44,992 nt of DNA, from NCBI RefSeq assembly GCF_010998615.1, contig NZ_JAAEAH010000076.1, forward strand, positions 1 to 44,992, in the 5' to 3' direction. The position numbers and the translations under genes were made by a program. The stretch is from Myxococcus sp. CA023. GTDB taxonomy: Bacteria > Myxococcota > Myxococcia > Myxococcales > Myxococcaceae. Below the pieces are notes generated by a model, which worked only from the letters and a program-made list of their open reading frames with translations, ran no database searches and was not told where the DNA came from. Of the stretch, positions 1-7,405 are shown piece by piece. How positions within the stretch are numbered: position 1 is the stretch's first letter; each line of letters starts with the position of its first letter.

Positions 1-123
1 CGGCGGCGTGCCGCCGACCCGCCCGATTCACTCCTCCAGCCCAGCCTCTAAATCCTCGCGGCGCGTGCCGGTCACGGCCATCGTCCGTCTGCAACCGCTC
101 ACGCCACGTCGCTGGCCGGACGG

Positions 124-234
124 TTACGGACGCTTCACCCAGGCGTAGTAGCCACTGCGGGAGACGCCCAGGTGACGGCAGAGCGTGGCGACTGGAAAGA
201 CGGCCTTCTTCGCGTCGATGAAGGCGAATTTCAC
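124..234 (-). pseudogene. IS3 transposase OrfB, N-terminal stub
   Basis: The first 36 codons of an IS3 OrfB, starting GTG at 234 and overlapping the orfA stop. The readable part is the usual N-terminal helix-turn-helix (FPVATLCRHLGVSRSGYYAW). It ends with TAA at 124-126, right after VKRP, where a normal OrfB would continue for about 240 more residues containing the DDE catalytic core. In bases 1-123 no frame gives recognisable integrase sequence. This is therefore a dead fragment. Confidence 0.75.
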
Positions 235-551
235 TTCATCTCCTTCGCGAAGAAGGCCGCCGCATTTTTTAGTATCTCCCGCTCCAGCCGCAGCTCGCGG
301 TTCTCCTTGCGCAGCCGGGAGAGTTCCTCGCGCTCGTCCGTCGTCAGCGCCCCGGGCTTGCCCTCGCCCCGGTCCGTCTTCACCTGCTCCACCCACAGGC
401 GCAGTGCCGACTCTGTCAGGTCCAAGCCCTTGGCCACCTGAGGGATGGACTTGCCCTCCTGCACCAGCTTCACCGCACCCGCCTTGAACTCCGCGGTGAA
501 CTCCCGGCGCGGCCTACGGGGCTTCTTCGGCTTCTCGTCAGTTGCGGACAT
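231..551 (-). CDS. IS3-family transposase OrfA
   Basis: A 106-residue OrfA of an IS3-family element. It has a charged N-terminus, then a helix-turn-helix region of about residues 18-60 (FTAEFKAGAVKLV, followed by IPQVAKGLDL), and a C-terminal leucine-zipper-like coiled coil rich in E, R and L (ELSRLRKENRELRLEREILK). In the family this protein binds the terminal repeats, and its zipper mediates assembly with the OrfAB fusion. The gene is complete, with ATG at 551 and TGA at 231-233. It overlaps orfB, which starts with GTG at 234. Because orfB is cut short, this OrfA cannot support transposition alone; it could only bind or inhibit related copies. Confidence 0.85.
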   Translation of the reverse strand: MSATDEKPKKPRRPRREFTAEFKAGAVKLVQEGKSIPQVAKGLDLTESALRLWVEQVKTDRGEGKPGALTTDEREELSRLRKENRELRLEREILKNAAAFFAKEMK

Positions 552-600
552 CCCGTGCTCCTTCCATCACATCTCGGGTGTCCACGGAACTGGGCCAAGC

Positions 601-1068
601 TCATGCTTCGTCGTCTGGAAGAAGCGTCCGAAGCAGCTCGTCGTCAGGACCGAGCGGGCGCCAGCCAGCAGGGGGAGGGTTGGCGCGAAGTGCCGCCCTC
701 GCCAATCTGCCCCGTTCCTGATGGGTTTCTGGAGTGTATGCGGACCAAGAACCGAGTGCTTTGGCCACCTTGAACACGTTTGCGTCATCCATCACGGCTG
801 GCCACCCGTTGGGCAGGCTCTGAGACAAGAGGCGAACGAGAACATCACGGACGAAGCGCGTGACCCGATTGTGCTGCTCCGCCTCGTACAGCAGGCCACT
901 CAACAACTGCACCGCAGCAACGTCGTTGCCCAGCTCATCGGCTAGGGCGAATAGCGGCACGGCAGGCCGCGCGTCGGCAAAGGCGGTCAGTGAGTCGTAG
1001 CCTCGCTCGCGGACCCGTTCGTACAGGCGAGCCTTAATGTTGCCCTGCCAAGCTGCTCCGTCGCTCAT
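601..1068 (-). CDS. Putative immunity protein (SitI-like) of the DUF2380 toxin
   Basis: A 155-residue acidic, mainly helical protein without a signal peptide, so expected in the cytoplasm. The start is the ATG at 1068, whose bases overlap the TGA of the upstream toxin gene (ATGA, stop at 1065-1067). This is classic translational coupling and argues against the longer in-frame reading that begins upstream. Small proteins ending in a motif like PLGPDDELLRTLLPD commonly follow DUF2380 genes in myxobacteria as I remember them. Position, coupling and size fit an immunity protein that neutralises the toxin's C-terminal nuclease. I cannot name a fold. The gene ends at 601, directly beside an IS3 remnant, but its own frame is intact. 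Confidence 0.65.
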   Translation of the reverse strand: MSDGAAWQGNIKARLYERVRERGYDSLTAFADARPAVPLFALADELGNDVAAVQLLSGLLYEAEQHNRVTRFVRDVLVRLLSQSLPNGWPAVMDDANVFKVAKALGSWSAYTPETHQERGRLARAALRANPPPAGWRPLGPDDELLRTLLPDDEA

Positions 1069-2591
1069 CGCCTTCTCCCTGTGACGAATTTCATCGGGAT
1101 CCGGTAGTCCTTCATTCGATCTGCAACGATGTCCAGGACCGCATTCCGCGTCAACCTGCGTCCAGCTTCTACCTCGGCATCGCGCAGGGCCTTCATGATC
1201 ATCCGGTTCCACGCACCTGGCCATGTGCGCCCCAGCTTCCAGCTCCCCCCACCGTGAATCGCCTCATGGTGAGCCCGCTCCAGCCGAACGCAGAACTGGT
1301 CGATGTCCATGTCGCCCTTGAAACCGCGCCGCTCGAACCACTCCCGGTGCTCTTGCGGCATGACGTGATGCTTCGGTGCGTCGGCCATGCCCGCACCGGC
1401 CTTGCCCGTCACCTTCATACTGCGCACTTCGGGACTATCCCCCAGCGCTTCACGCACGCCCTCGGGCAAGTCCTGGTTCGCCTGGGCCATCAGCACCTGC
1501 CCACCATGAATGCGGACTGCGGCGCTCACGGCGGGGAGGGAAATGACGCCCGCCTGAACCAGCCTTCGCATCATCTCCACCCACTCTGCCGAGACGACGA
1601 GCCGCGAGCCAGCCACGACTCCTCCCGAACTCATGACGAGCCCCACACCGAGCGTCGCTGGGGGTGGCCGGGGGAGTGACATGTTCAGCGTGGAAATCAG
1701 GGCGAGCAGTTCCATCACCTGCGCCGCAACCATGACCTTGCCGCCCACCTCCATGGCCGAGCGCGCATCCCGACGAATCGTGTCGAACTCGTGGGTCAAC
1801 TCCCCCATCAGCGCGGGCATCGCGGTCGCGGCCGCCTCTATCCGCTCCGAGTCCTCCGATGCGAGGTCCGCCAGCGTCGGAGTCACCTTGCCTTGAACTC
1901 GATGCAAGTCCGCGAACAGCTTCTCGGAACCGCACATGGGACAGTCGCGGAGCAAGGCATCAGCAAGTTGAAGGAAGTCCACCCAGGTCGCCAGCAGCAG
2001 GGTTCCGAACATCGCGGCCTGGAGCCGGGGCCCCGTCATCTGGAGGATGCCCAGCTCCATTCCTGAATCCCCCACCTCCGACGCCACTCCCGCCAGCGCC
2101 GTGGCACTCCCCAGCGTTCCTCGGAGCCACGTCAGTTGCTTGGAGCCATGGTCGAGATAGCGCGTAAACACCCCGTCGAGTCCCCGGCCACCGAGAGAGA
2201 AAGGACGCGACGCAAGTTGAGAGCGCGCGGCTTCGATGCCCTCCAGGGAGCGCTTCACCTCATCAATGGCGTCGAGGGTTGCCTGACGCACCGCTACGGC
2301 GCTCTGCACTCCACCTCCGACAGCTACGGACGCAGTGCCAGGCACAGCCCCTGTTGCGTCGTGCCGTGGCCCCCGCTGGCGCGCTCGCCGTTGGTCCTCC
2401 TCGGGCCCCGAGATTGAGAACGGAGAAGCGTCCAAGGAACGCGGAGGCTCATCGTCTAGCGCGTCTTCCCACGCGGGAGACACGGCCACGCGCGGCGCAT
2501 AGCTCAACGTTCCGCCAAGCCCGGAGGCATGCTCCACCGAAGCGGCCCCCGTGGCCAGCACCGCCACCACCAGCAGGGCGTTAGCGCGCAT
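1065..2591 (-). CDS. DUF2380/TIGR02269 family protein, SitA-like toxin with a C-terminal HNH-type nuclease
   Basis: A 508-residue member of the myxobacterial DUF2380 (TIGR02269) family. Order: hydrophobic signal sequence (residues 1-25); a low-complexity linker; a conserved helical middle region with the family stretch GVGLVMSSGGVVAGSR; and a C-terminal nuclease-like module of about 100 residues. That module shows KHHVMPQEH, FKGDMDIDQFC and HHEAIHGGG, a histidine pattern typical of HNH/endonuclease-VII-type polymorphic toxins. As I recall, proteins of this kind act as SitA toxins, moved between kin cells by outer-membrane exchange. Known SitA toxins are lipoproteins, but here the lipobox cysteine is absent (the signal region reads VLATGAASVEHA). 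An internal CPMC pair is the only Cys cluster. The gene overlaps the upstream gene by 11 bases and the downstream one by 4, so the three form one operon. Confidence 0.8.
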   Translation of the reverse strand: MRANALLVVAVLATGAASVEHASGLGGTLSYAPRVAVSPAWEDALDDEPPRSLDASPFSISGPEEDQRRARQRGPRHDATGAVPGTASVAVGGGVQSAVAVRQATLDAIDEVKRSLEGIEAARSQLASRPFSLGGRGLDGVFTRYLDHGSKQLTWLRGTLGSATALAGVASEVGDSGMELGILQMTGPRLQAAMFGTLLLATWVDFLQLADALLRDCPMCGSEKLFADLHRVQGKVTPTLADLASEDSERIEAAATAMPALMGELTHEFDTIRRDARSAMEVGGKVMVAAQVMELLALISTLNMSLPRPPPATLGVGLVMSSGGVVAGSRLVVSAEWVEMMRRLVQAGVISLPAVSAAVRIHGGQVLMAQANQDLPEGVREALGDSPEVRSMKVTGKAGAGMADAPKHHVMPQEHREWFERRGFKGDMDIDQFCVRLERAHHEAIHGGGSWKLGRTWPGAWNRMIMKALRDAEVEAGRRLTRNAVLDIVADRMKDYRIPMKFVTGRRR

Positions 2592-3933
2592 TGTCCACCC
2601 CCAGGCCCACCGAGGCGAATGCCCCCGGTCGCAGCGTCCCTTCCGCCGTGGGGAAGAGCAATGTGCCGCCTGTCCCCATCGCGTAGAGCTTCCCGCCCAG
2701 GAATCTCCAGCGCACCTCCGCCGCCCCCAGGTAGCGCGCTCCGGGCTGCCCCATACCCACGCCCAGGCCCTTCAACGCCACTTCCAAGCTGCGCTCGAAG
2801 AGCTGCACCGCCACGCGCCCGTCGACGTCGAAGCGCCCCCAGGAGAACGCCTCCGCTCCCAGCGACAGCTTCAGGTGTTTGTAGAGGCCCCCGTAGCTGA
2901 CGGCGTCCCAGCCCACTTCTGCCTCACCGAAAGCCGAGTAGCCGTCCGGGAAGCCAGCATCCGCGAGAGGCACGCCATCCGGGCCCGCCGCTTGGAAGCG
3001 CGCCAGTTCGTAGTCCGCTCCGAAGAAACCTTGCCGGAAGCCGCCTTGCTGGCGCCTCGCCTCCAGCCGCAACCGCAAGTTGAGTGTCTCGGTCCCCGCG
3101 TCCAACCCAGCGCCCGCCACGGCCCCCCATGCGCCGCCCTCGCCAGGACGCCCGCCCCAGCCCGCAACCAGGTGGACCTCGTAGTCAGGTCGCACCACCA
3201 CAACCGCCGTTGCATCCGCATGGGCCAGCGTCACCGAGGGCGCGCGTCCACCCGCTCGCCCCCAGTCATGAACGGCTGACAACGCCAGGGTGTAGCGACT
3301 GTGCTCCTTGGCCTTGCCGAAGAAGACGTGCTCCATGTCCAGGGAGAACTCCGCCCCCATCAGCCGTGCGCCCAACACGTCCGAGACGAACGCTTCCGTG
3401 TAGAGGGGCCCCAGCGTGCCGGTGAGGAAGCCTCCTGCCGGGTGGTAGTCCGGATTCGCGCGGTTGGAGTAGCGGCGGACCAAATGCCCGGAGAGCAGGC
3501 TGTAGCTGTCCAGGCCACCGAACCACACTCCCAGCGGCGCGTTGTCCGAGCCGAACTTGAGGCCACGGACGAGTTGCCCCCAGTCCGAGAGGGAGTCCCA
3601 GTCCTCCCGCCGCACAAGGCCCGCACCCTCGCCACCACCCCACAGGCGAAAGCGCACGGGGGCGCCCACGTTGATACCGAATTCGGGGCCACCATCGATG
3701 ATGAGGGTGGGCTCCACCTGGATGAAGCCGTCATCACCACCAGCGCATGCGCGAGGGAGCAACGCAAACGTCGTCGCCTCCAGGCGCGTCAGGTAGTACC
3801 ACCTGCGCGCGGGCGAGGCCGGTGGAGTGGACGGCGCCTCTTCCTCGGGCAAGGGAGGCCCCGAGGCCCACCCCGGCCAGGGGAGCAAGACAAGCAGCAA
3901 CAGCGCGGACAGACACCTTCGCTTCCTGTGCAT
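2581..3933 (-). CDS. Exported protein, SitB-like; first gene of the toxin operon
   Basis: A 450-residue exported protein. I chose the ATG at 3933 because it is preceded by a perfect AGGAGG seven bases upstream and opens a clear signal peptide (MHRKRRCLSALLLLVLLPWP, cut near WASG); the longer in-frame start lacks both. The mature part alternates hydrophobic and polar residues with many Gly and aromatic residues (for example FEINVGAPVRF-like strands, GFFGADYELARF, YLGAAEVRWRF) and ends in a short strand. This suggests an outer-membrane beta-barrel or a beta-rich envelope protein. It overlaps the DUF2380 gene by 11 bases. In sitBAI loci, as I recall, the first gene encodes a helper of unknown mechanism, and this gene occupies that place. 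No enzymatic motif is visible. Confidence 0.65.
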   Translation of the reverse strand: MHRKRRCLSALLLLVLLPWPGWASGPPLPEEEAPSTPPASPARRWYYLTRLEATTFALLPRACAGGDDGFIQVEPTLIIDGGPEFGINVGAPVRFRLWGGGEGAGLVRREDWDSLSDWGQLVRGLKFGSDNAPLGVWFGGLDSYSLLSGHLVRRYSNRANPDYHPAGGFLTGTLGPLYTEAFVSDVLGARLMGAEFSLDMEHVFFGKAKEHSRYTLALSAVHDWGRAGGRAPSVTLAHADATAVVVVRPDYEVHLVAGWGGRPGEGGAWGAVAGAGLDAGTETLNLRLRLEARRQQGGFRQGFFGADYELARFQAAGPDGVPLADAGFPDGYSAFGEAEVGWDAVSYGGLYKHLKLSLGAEAFSWGRFDVDGRVAVQLFERSLEVALKGLGVGMGQPGARYLGAAEVRWRFLGGKLYAMGTGGTLLFPTAEGTLRPGAFASVGLGVDNAR

Positions 3934-4432
3934 ACACGCCTCCTGTGCGTGCCCCGAAATGAGGCACGAGAAACACACGTCTCCCGGTCGGCCTGGCGGC
4001 TGGCGCCGTGCCGGTGGTGAATCAGTCAGGGAGAGAGGGATTGAGGGCCGCCGTTAAACGGTCGGCCGCCTCGTCAACGCACGCCGTGGACCTGCCCAGT
4101 TCAGGCGAAAGTCCATTGGCGAGCGGGAAAGCGCAGGCAGGGCGCAGCCGGAAGTCGAAACCGTTGCGCAGCACGCCGCGGAAAGCAGTGGAAAGCCCCC
4201 CACACACAACCACTCTCTCGCTCAATCGCGTCAAGGCGCGAGAACCATGGGAAGTCAAACGCAAACACTCACAGAGCACCTGGCGCCGCGGGTGGGTCAT
4301 CACCGACGACACCCATGTATACCCATCAGCCACACCCAGAACACCCATCGAAAGTTCTTCACACACAAGCAACGGACTTGTACTCACATTCACAATCGAT
4401 TACCCATGAAACCTCACTTCCAGGAGGTCACC
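3934..4432 (+). other. Intergenic region between divergent transcripts
   Basis: About 500 bases between the minus-strand toxin operon and the plus-strand BP74-like gene. The right half (about 4240-4420) is richer in A, C and T than the surroundings, with repeated CACCCA/ACACCC words. It probably holds the promoter of the downstream gene, though no convincing -35/-10 pair could be picked. A minus-strand reading frame at 4022-4393 has no ribosome binding site or recognisable domain. Nothing else is evident. Confidence 0.4.
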
Positions 4433-4783
4433 ATGGCCAACCCAATCCGCTTCGCATTTATGCAGCCAAGCTCACCGGGCGTCGAGTTCATCATCGAGTT
4501 GACGGACGAGAAGACGATTGCACATGCACGGAAGATTCTCTCTGGCGAGGAGCGGAACGAAGTCCACGTCCACGGACGAATCATCAAGCGGGCCGCGGCC
4601 TACAACCCGAAGTTCTCCTTCCACCTGGACCCGAGCACCATCCGCTTCTTCGCGATGGCCATCGAGGTCTGCGACGCGAACATGGTGTACGTGGAGGACC
4701 ACCTGGATGAGGCGGGCGGTGCATTCCTCCCGGGCGGACACTGGTGCCCGTGGGACTCCAAGCTGACGCGTGAGGTGACTTGA
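4433..4783 (+). CDS. BP74-N-domain-like small protein, copy 1
   Basis: A 116-residue cytoplasmic protein. The ATG at 4433 follows AGGAGG with 5-base spacing (4423-4427). The sequence resembles the BP74 N-terminal domain, named from a Dictyostelium calmodulin-binding protein and found in actinobacteria and myxobacteria. The hallmarks seen are FIIELTDEKTIAHARKIL, HVHGRIIKR, YNPKFSFHLDPSTI, FFAMAIEVCDA, YVEDHLDEAGGAFLPG and HWCPWDSKL. The molecular role in bacteria is not known to me. A second copy lies at 26847-27197. Between the two, 170 bases in the middle are identical while the flanks carry silent and coding differences. It is a single-gene unit with no obvious operon partner. Confidence 0.65.
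   Translation: MANPIRFAFMQPSSPGVEFIIELTDEKTIAHARKILSGEERNEVHVHGRIIKRAAAYNPKFSFHLDPSTIRFFAMAIEVCDANMVYVEDHLDEAGGAFLPGGHWCPWDSKLTREVT
4505..4674 (+). repeat. 170-bp identical block shared with 26919-27088
   Basis: Base-by-base comparison of the two BP74-like genes shows complete identity over this span (constant offset of 22414), starting just after an ACG/GCT codon difference and ending at a GAC/GAT silent difference. Outside the block the genes differ often, including silent sites. An identical core with divergent edges points to gene conversion rather than simple recent duplication. Confidence 0.85.
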
Positions 4784-4906
4784 GGTAAGAAGGTGGCCGG
4801 GCAGCTGTGGTGAGTACGCAGTTCACAGCGTCGAGACGTCCCAGACCGACCGCGCCGATTCCGCAGCCGCCCACCGTCAATTCGCCAGCCTCGCAGCGGC
4901 GAACCT

Positions 4907-4987
4907 GGCCCCGTCGCATCATCCCCCGAGCACGGCATCAGCAACGCCGCAGGACTCTCGCAACGCGTGGTCCGAAGAACGGGGGCG
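4907..4987 (-). mobile_element. Solo end of an IS407-group IS3 element
   Basis: This stretch matches, in inverted orientation, the end of the element at 38369-39461: the last codons of its OrfB (GPVASS, EHGIS, AAGLS), the following non-coding bases (ACGCGTGGTCCGAAGAACGG) and the terminal repeat, with the tip at about 4987 (GGGGGCG instead of GGGGGCA). Nothing of the rest of the element is present, so it is a scar of a deletion or of an aborted insertion. The remainder of the 434-base gap between 4784 and 5217 shows no gene. Confidence 0.75.
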
Positions 4988-5217
4988 GAACAGCGTCACT
5001 CGCCGGGATTGCCCGGCGTTGGGTATACCTTCCTGCGTCGAGGACGATTCGCGAAGGCAATCCCACCCTCCTTCGGGACGACCGCCAAGCTCACGTCGCC
5101 ATGACGTGTCGCCATCCACCTCCGCGCGCGTTGTCCAACAAGTACAGGGGCCTGACAGAGCGCCTGGCAGTGCGCATCAAGCCTGCTAGGGTTGAGTCAT
5201 TCAAGGAGGTGGCACCG

Positions 5218-5745
5218 ATGTCGATCTACGAAATGACCGTTCCCTGCTTCGCGCAGATGCTGCGCGCGTTGCAAGGCTTCCTGAAGAAGGGGGAGGCGCA
5301 TGCTCGCGAGCTGGGCTGCGACTCGAAGAACCTGCTCCAGTCGAGACTGGCACCTGACATGCACAACCTGGCCAGCCAGGTGCAGTTCGCCTGTACCCAG
5401 GCGCAGGAAGCAGTGCTGCGGCTTGGCCAGCATCCGCTGTCGGCGCTAGACGCGCCGGATGACATGGAACAAGCGAACGCCTTGATTGAGCGAACGCTAC
5501 AACTGCTGTCGAACGCTGACAGGGCGCGGATAGAGGAAGGCGCACAGCGCCAACTGTCCATCGAGTTGCCCAATGGCATGGCCTTCGACATGACCGGCAG
5601 CGAATACGCGCGGAACTGGGTGACACCACAGTTCTACTTTCACCTGGTCACGGCCTACAGCATTCTGCGGCACAATGGTGTGCAGCTTGGCAAGGCCGAC
5701 TACGTCCCGCACATGTTCGCCTACCTGCGCCAGCCAGCGACCTGA
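5218..5745 (+). CDS. DUF1993 family protein
   Basis: A 175-residue soluble protein. The ATG at 5218 is preceded by GGAGGT (5205-5210), which sets this start rather than the longer open frame upstream. The opening MSIYEMTVPCFAQMLRAL, the following LAPDMHNLASQVQFACTQA and the C-terminal YARNWVTPQFYFHLVTAYSI with ILRHNGVQLGKADY are the signature of DUF1993, which is related to the DinB-like four-helix fold. Biochemical function is unknown. It stands alone between an IS scar and an ankyrin gene; the upstream gap contains no other coding sequence. Confidence 0.85.
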   Translation: MSIYEMTVPCFAQMLRALQGFLKKGEAHARELGCDSKNLLQSRLAPDMHNLASQVQFACTQAQEAVLRLGQHPLSALDAPDDMEQANALIERTLQLLSNADRARIEEGAQRQLSIELPNGMAFDMTGSEYARNWVTPQFYFHLVTAYSILRHNGVQLGKADYVPHMFAYLRQPAT

Positions 5746-6042
5746 GTCGATGGCGTCGGCGTTCAATGACTGAAGAGGACTTGGAGTCCACCGTCATGCG
5801 CCCTGGTCCCGGCGTGGTCATTGGCTGTCCGCGCTGAGGCGCCCAGCTCGACGCGCATCGTCACCCGGCCCTATGTGCCCATGCCCCCCAGGGTACGTCC
5901 TGGGTCATGACACGGATGCCCCGACGTTCATCGACGCTGGCCGTACGACGGGCAAAGCATGGCGCGCACACGGACGCTTGAGGAGGTAGGCTTCGATGCT
6001 GCGGCGTCCAGCCCAACACCACGACTCCATCTGGTAGCGCTC
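5746..6042 (+). other. Gap before the ankyrin gene
   Basis: About 300 bases with no convincing gene. Bases 5767-5838 could encode a 23-residue peptide starting MTEEDLES, but without a ribosome binding site. A 13-codon frame starts at 5996 behind an AGGAGG and stops at 6037, just before the ATG at 6043. This leaves open a short leader, or initiation of the ankyrin protein further upstream at 5959. Confidence 0.35.
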
Positions 6043-7197
6043 ATGAAGCTCGACAAGCCCGATAACCTGTTCGCTGCCATCGAGCAGTGCGATGTCTTCG
6101 CGGTAGAGGACCTGCTGACAAAAGGGGCCGACCCCGATGAAGTCGACCTCCACGGCTACCAGACCACGCCGTTGGCGTATGCCTGCAGTCACGGTGACGA
6201 GGCTGCCGTGCGCGCGCTGCTGGACGCGAAGGCCGCCCCGAATGCAGCGGCCTTCCAGCCGCCGCTGGTCGCGGCCACTGAGCATGGCTTTGCCGCTCTC
6301 GTGAGCTTGCTCGTGAAGGCCGGCGCGGATGTGAACGCGGGGGACGAAACCGGTGCCAGCGCGCTGTGGATGGCCGCCGCGAATGGCTTTGCCGACATCG
6401 CACGATGCCTGGTGGAAGCCGGCGCGGATCGCGAGCAGGCGGACAACGACGGCAAGTTGCCCTCCATCGTGGCGTTGGAGAATGGCCATGTCCCGCTGTC
6501 GAACTACCTGAGCGATCCGGCGAGCTACCCGGCCACGCATTCCTTCTGGCGCGGCAGCAAGAAGCGTGCGCGGCAGGCGGCGGAGGCACGGCGCGCACAG
6601 GTTGTCGAAAGGGCCACGGGCAAGGACATCCGTGCCGCTGCCGAACCCGAATGGACGTTCTCCGGCGGCATTGCACGCAGCCAGTGGGCGACCCAGGACT
6701 TCCCTTCGGTGGCCGCCGCCGGCAATCTCGAACTGGTGGAGCGGATGCTGGACGCCGGCCTCGACCCCGATTGGACCCAGTTCAAGGGCAACCCGACGGC
6801 GCTGATGCTGGCCGCGCGCAGTGGCGAACTGGGTGCGGTGGACCTCCTGCTCGCACGCAGAGCCAAGGTGAACCACCGGACGGACAAGGGACTCACCGCG
6901 CTGCACATGGCGCTGTTCAAACCGTCGGCACGCGTGCACGGCCCCATCATTCGCAGCCTCTTGGCCGCGGGTGCCGATCCCAACGTGCCCGACGATGAAG
7001 GACAACGACCGCTGCAACGCGCGCTGGCGCATGCGATGCCGGCGCTCGTGCAGGTATTGCTCGAAGCCGGTGCCGACCCGTTCATTCGCGACCGCGCCGG
7101 CCGCATGCCCGCCGACTGGGCGCCAACCGATGGCAAGCACGCCGATGCCATTCGCAAGTTGCTGGAGACGGCGCGCAAGGGACGGTCGGACGACTGA
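6043..7197 (+). CDS. Ankyrin-repeat protein
   Basis: A soluble protein of 384 residues from the ATG at 6043 (an in-frame ATG at 5959 would add 28 poorly conserved residues). It is built of about eight ankyrin repeats, with typical helices and turns such as TPLAYACSHGDEAAVRALLD, GADVNAGDETGASALWMAA, TALHMALF and GADPNVPDDEGQRPLQRALA. Two blocks of repeats are separated by a charged insert at about residues 155-215 (SFWRGSKKRARQAAEARR). Such proteins mediate protein-protein contacts; the partner is unknown. There is no signal peptide or enzymatic domain. The gene runs toward the convergent lipoprotein gene and is closed by the hairpin at 7366-7398. Confidence 0.85.
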   Translation: MKLDKPDNLFAAIEQCDVFAVEDLLTKGADPDEVDLHGYQTTPLAYACSHGDEAAVRALLDAKAAPNAAAFQPPLVAATEHGFAALVSLLVKAGADVNAGDETGASALWMAAANGFADIARCLVEAGADREQADNDGKLPSIVALENGHVPLSNYLSDPASYPATHSFWRGSKKRARQAAEARRAQVVERATGKDIRAAAEPEWTFSGGIARSQWATQDFPSVAAAGNLELVERMLDAGLDPDWTQFKGNPTALMLAARSGELGAVDLLLARRAKVNHRTDKGLTALHMALFKPSARVHGPIIRSLLAAGADPNVPDDEGQRPLQRALAHAMPALVQVLLEAGADPFIRDRAGRMPADWAPTDGKHADAIRKLLETARKGRSDD

Positions 7198-7365
7198 ACG
7201 ACCGCACCACTCCCCTATCCCACGGTGGAGTCAGGGGAGTTGCCGGATGGGCCGTCTGAAGCATGCAGCGAAGGTTGCTCACCGCGCCAGCCTGGCGGAA
7301 CTCACGCAGCCTCGACGCGCGCGCCAACGGGACGCGCGTCACCCTGGCCAACGTCCTTCAACCAG

Positions 7366-7398
7366 CACCATGGGCGACGTCTGTCGTCGCCCATGGTG
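7366..7398. terminator. Perfect 14-bp hairpin between convergent genes
   Basis: CACCATGGGCGACG pairs perfectly with CGTCGCCCATGGTG across a 5-base loop. It sits 8 bases beyond the stop of the minus-strand lipoprotein gene (7406) and downstream of the ankyrin gene, so it can end transcription from both sides. No long T-run follows, as is common in high-GC bacteria. Confidence 0.7.
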
Positions 7399-7405
7399 TG
7401 CGGGG

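Larger units (their letters stand above)
124..596 (-). mobile_element. Truncated IS3-family element
   Basis: This is the upstream end of an IS3-type insertion sequence, with a complete orfA and only the first 36 codons of orfB. The outer end lies in the 45 bases between the orfA start (551) and the stop codon of the neighbouring immunity gene (601), so the element sits directly against that gene. An A6 run near base 268 on the minus strand lies where IS3 elements place their programmed frameshift. Inward of base 124 no transposase domain can be read, so the element is broken or continues in a scrambled form beyond the window. I could not define the terminal repeat because the other end is missing. 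Confidence 0.75.

Noticed and set aside
4022..4393. Minus-strand 123-codon frame upstream of the toxin operon
   Set aside because: No ribosome binding site, no domain, overlaps the AT-rich likely promoter region; treated as chance.
5767..5838. 23-codon peptide frame starting MTEEDLES
   Set aside because: No ribosome binding site and no repeat or conservation evidence; too short to support.
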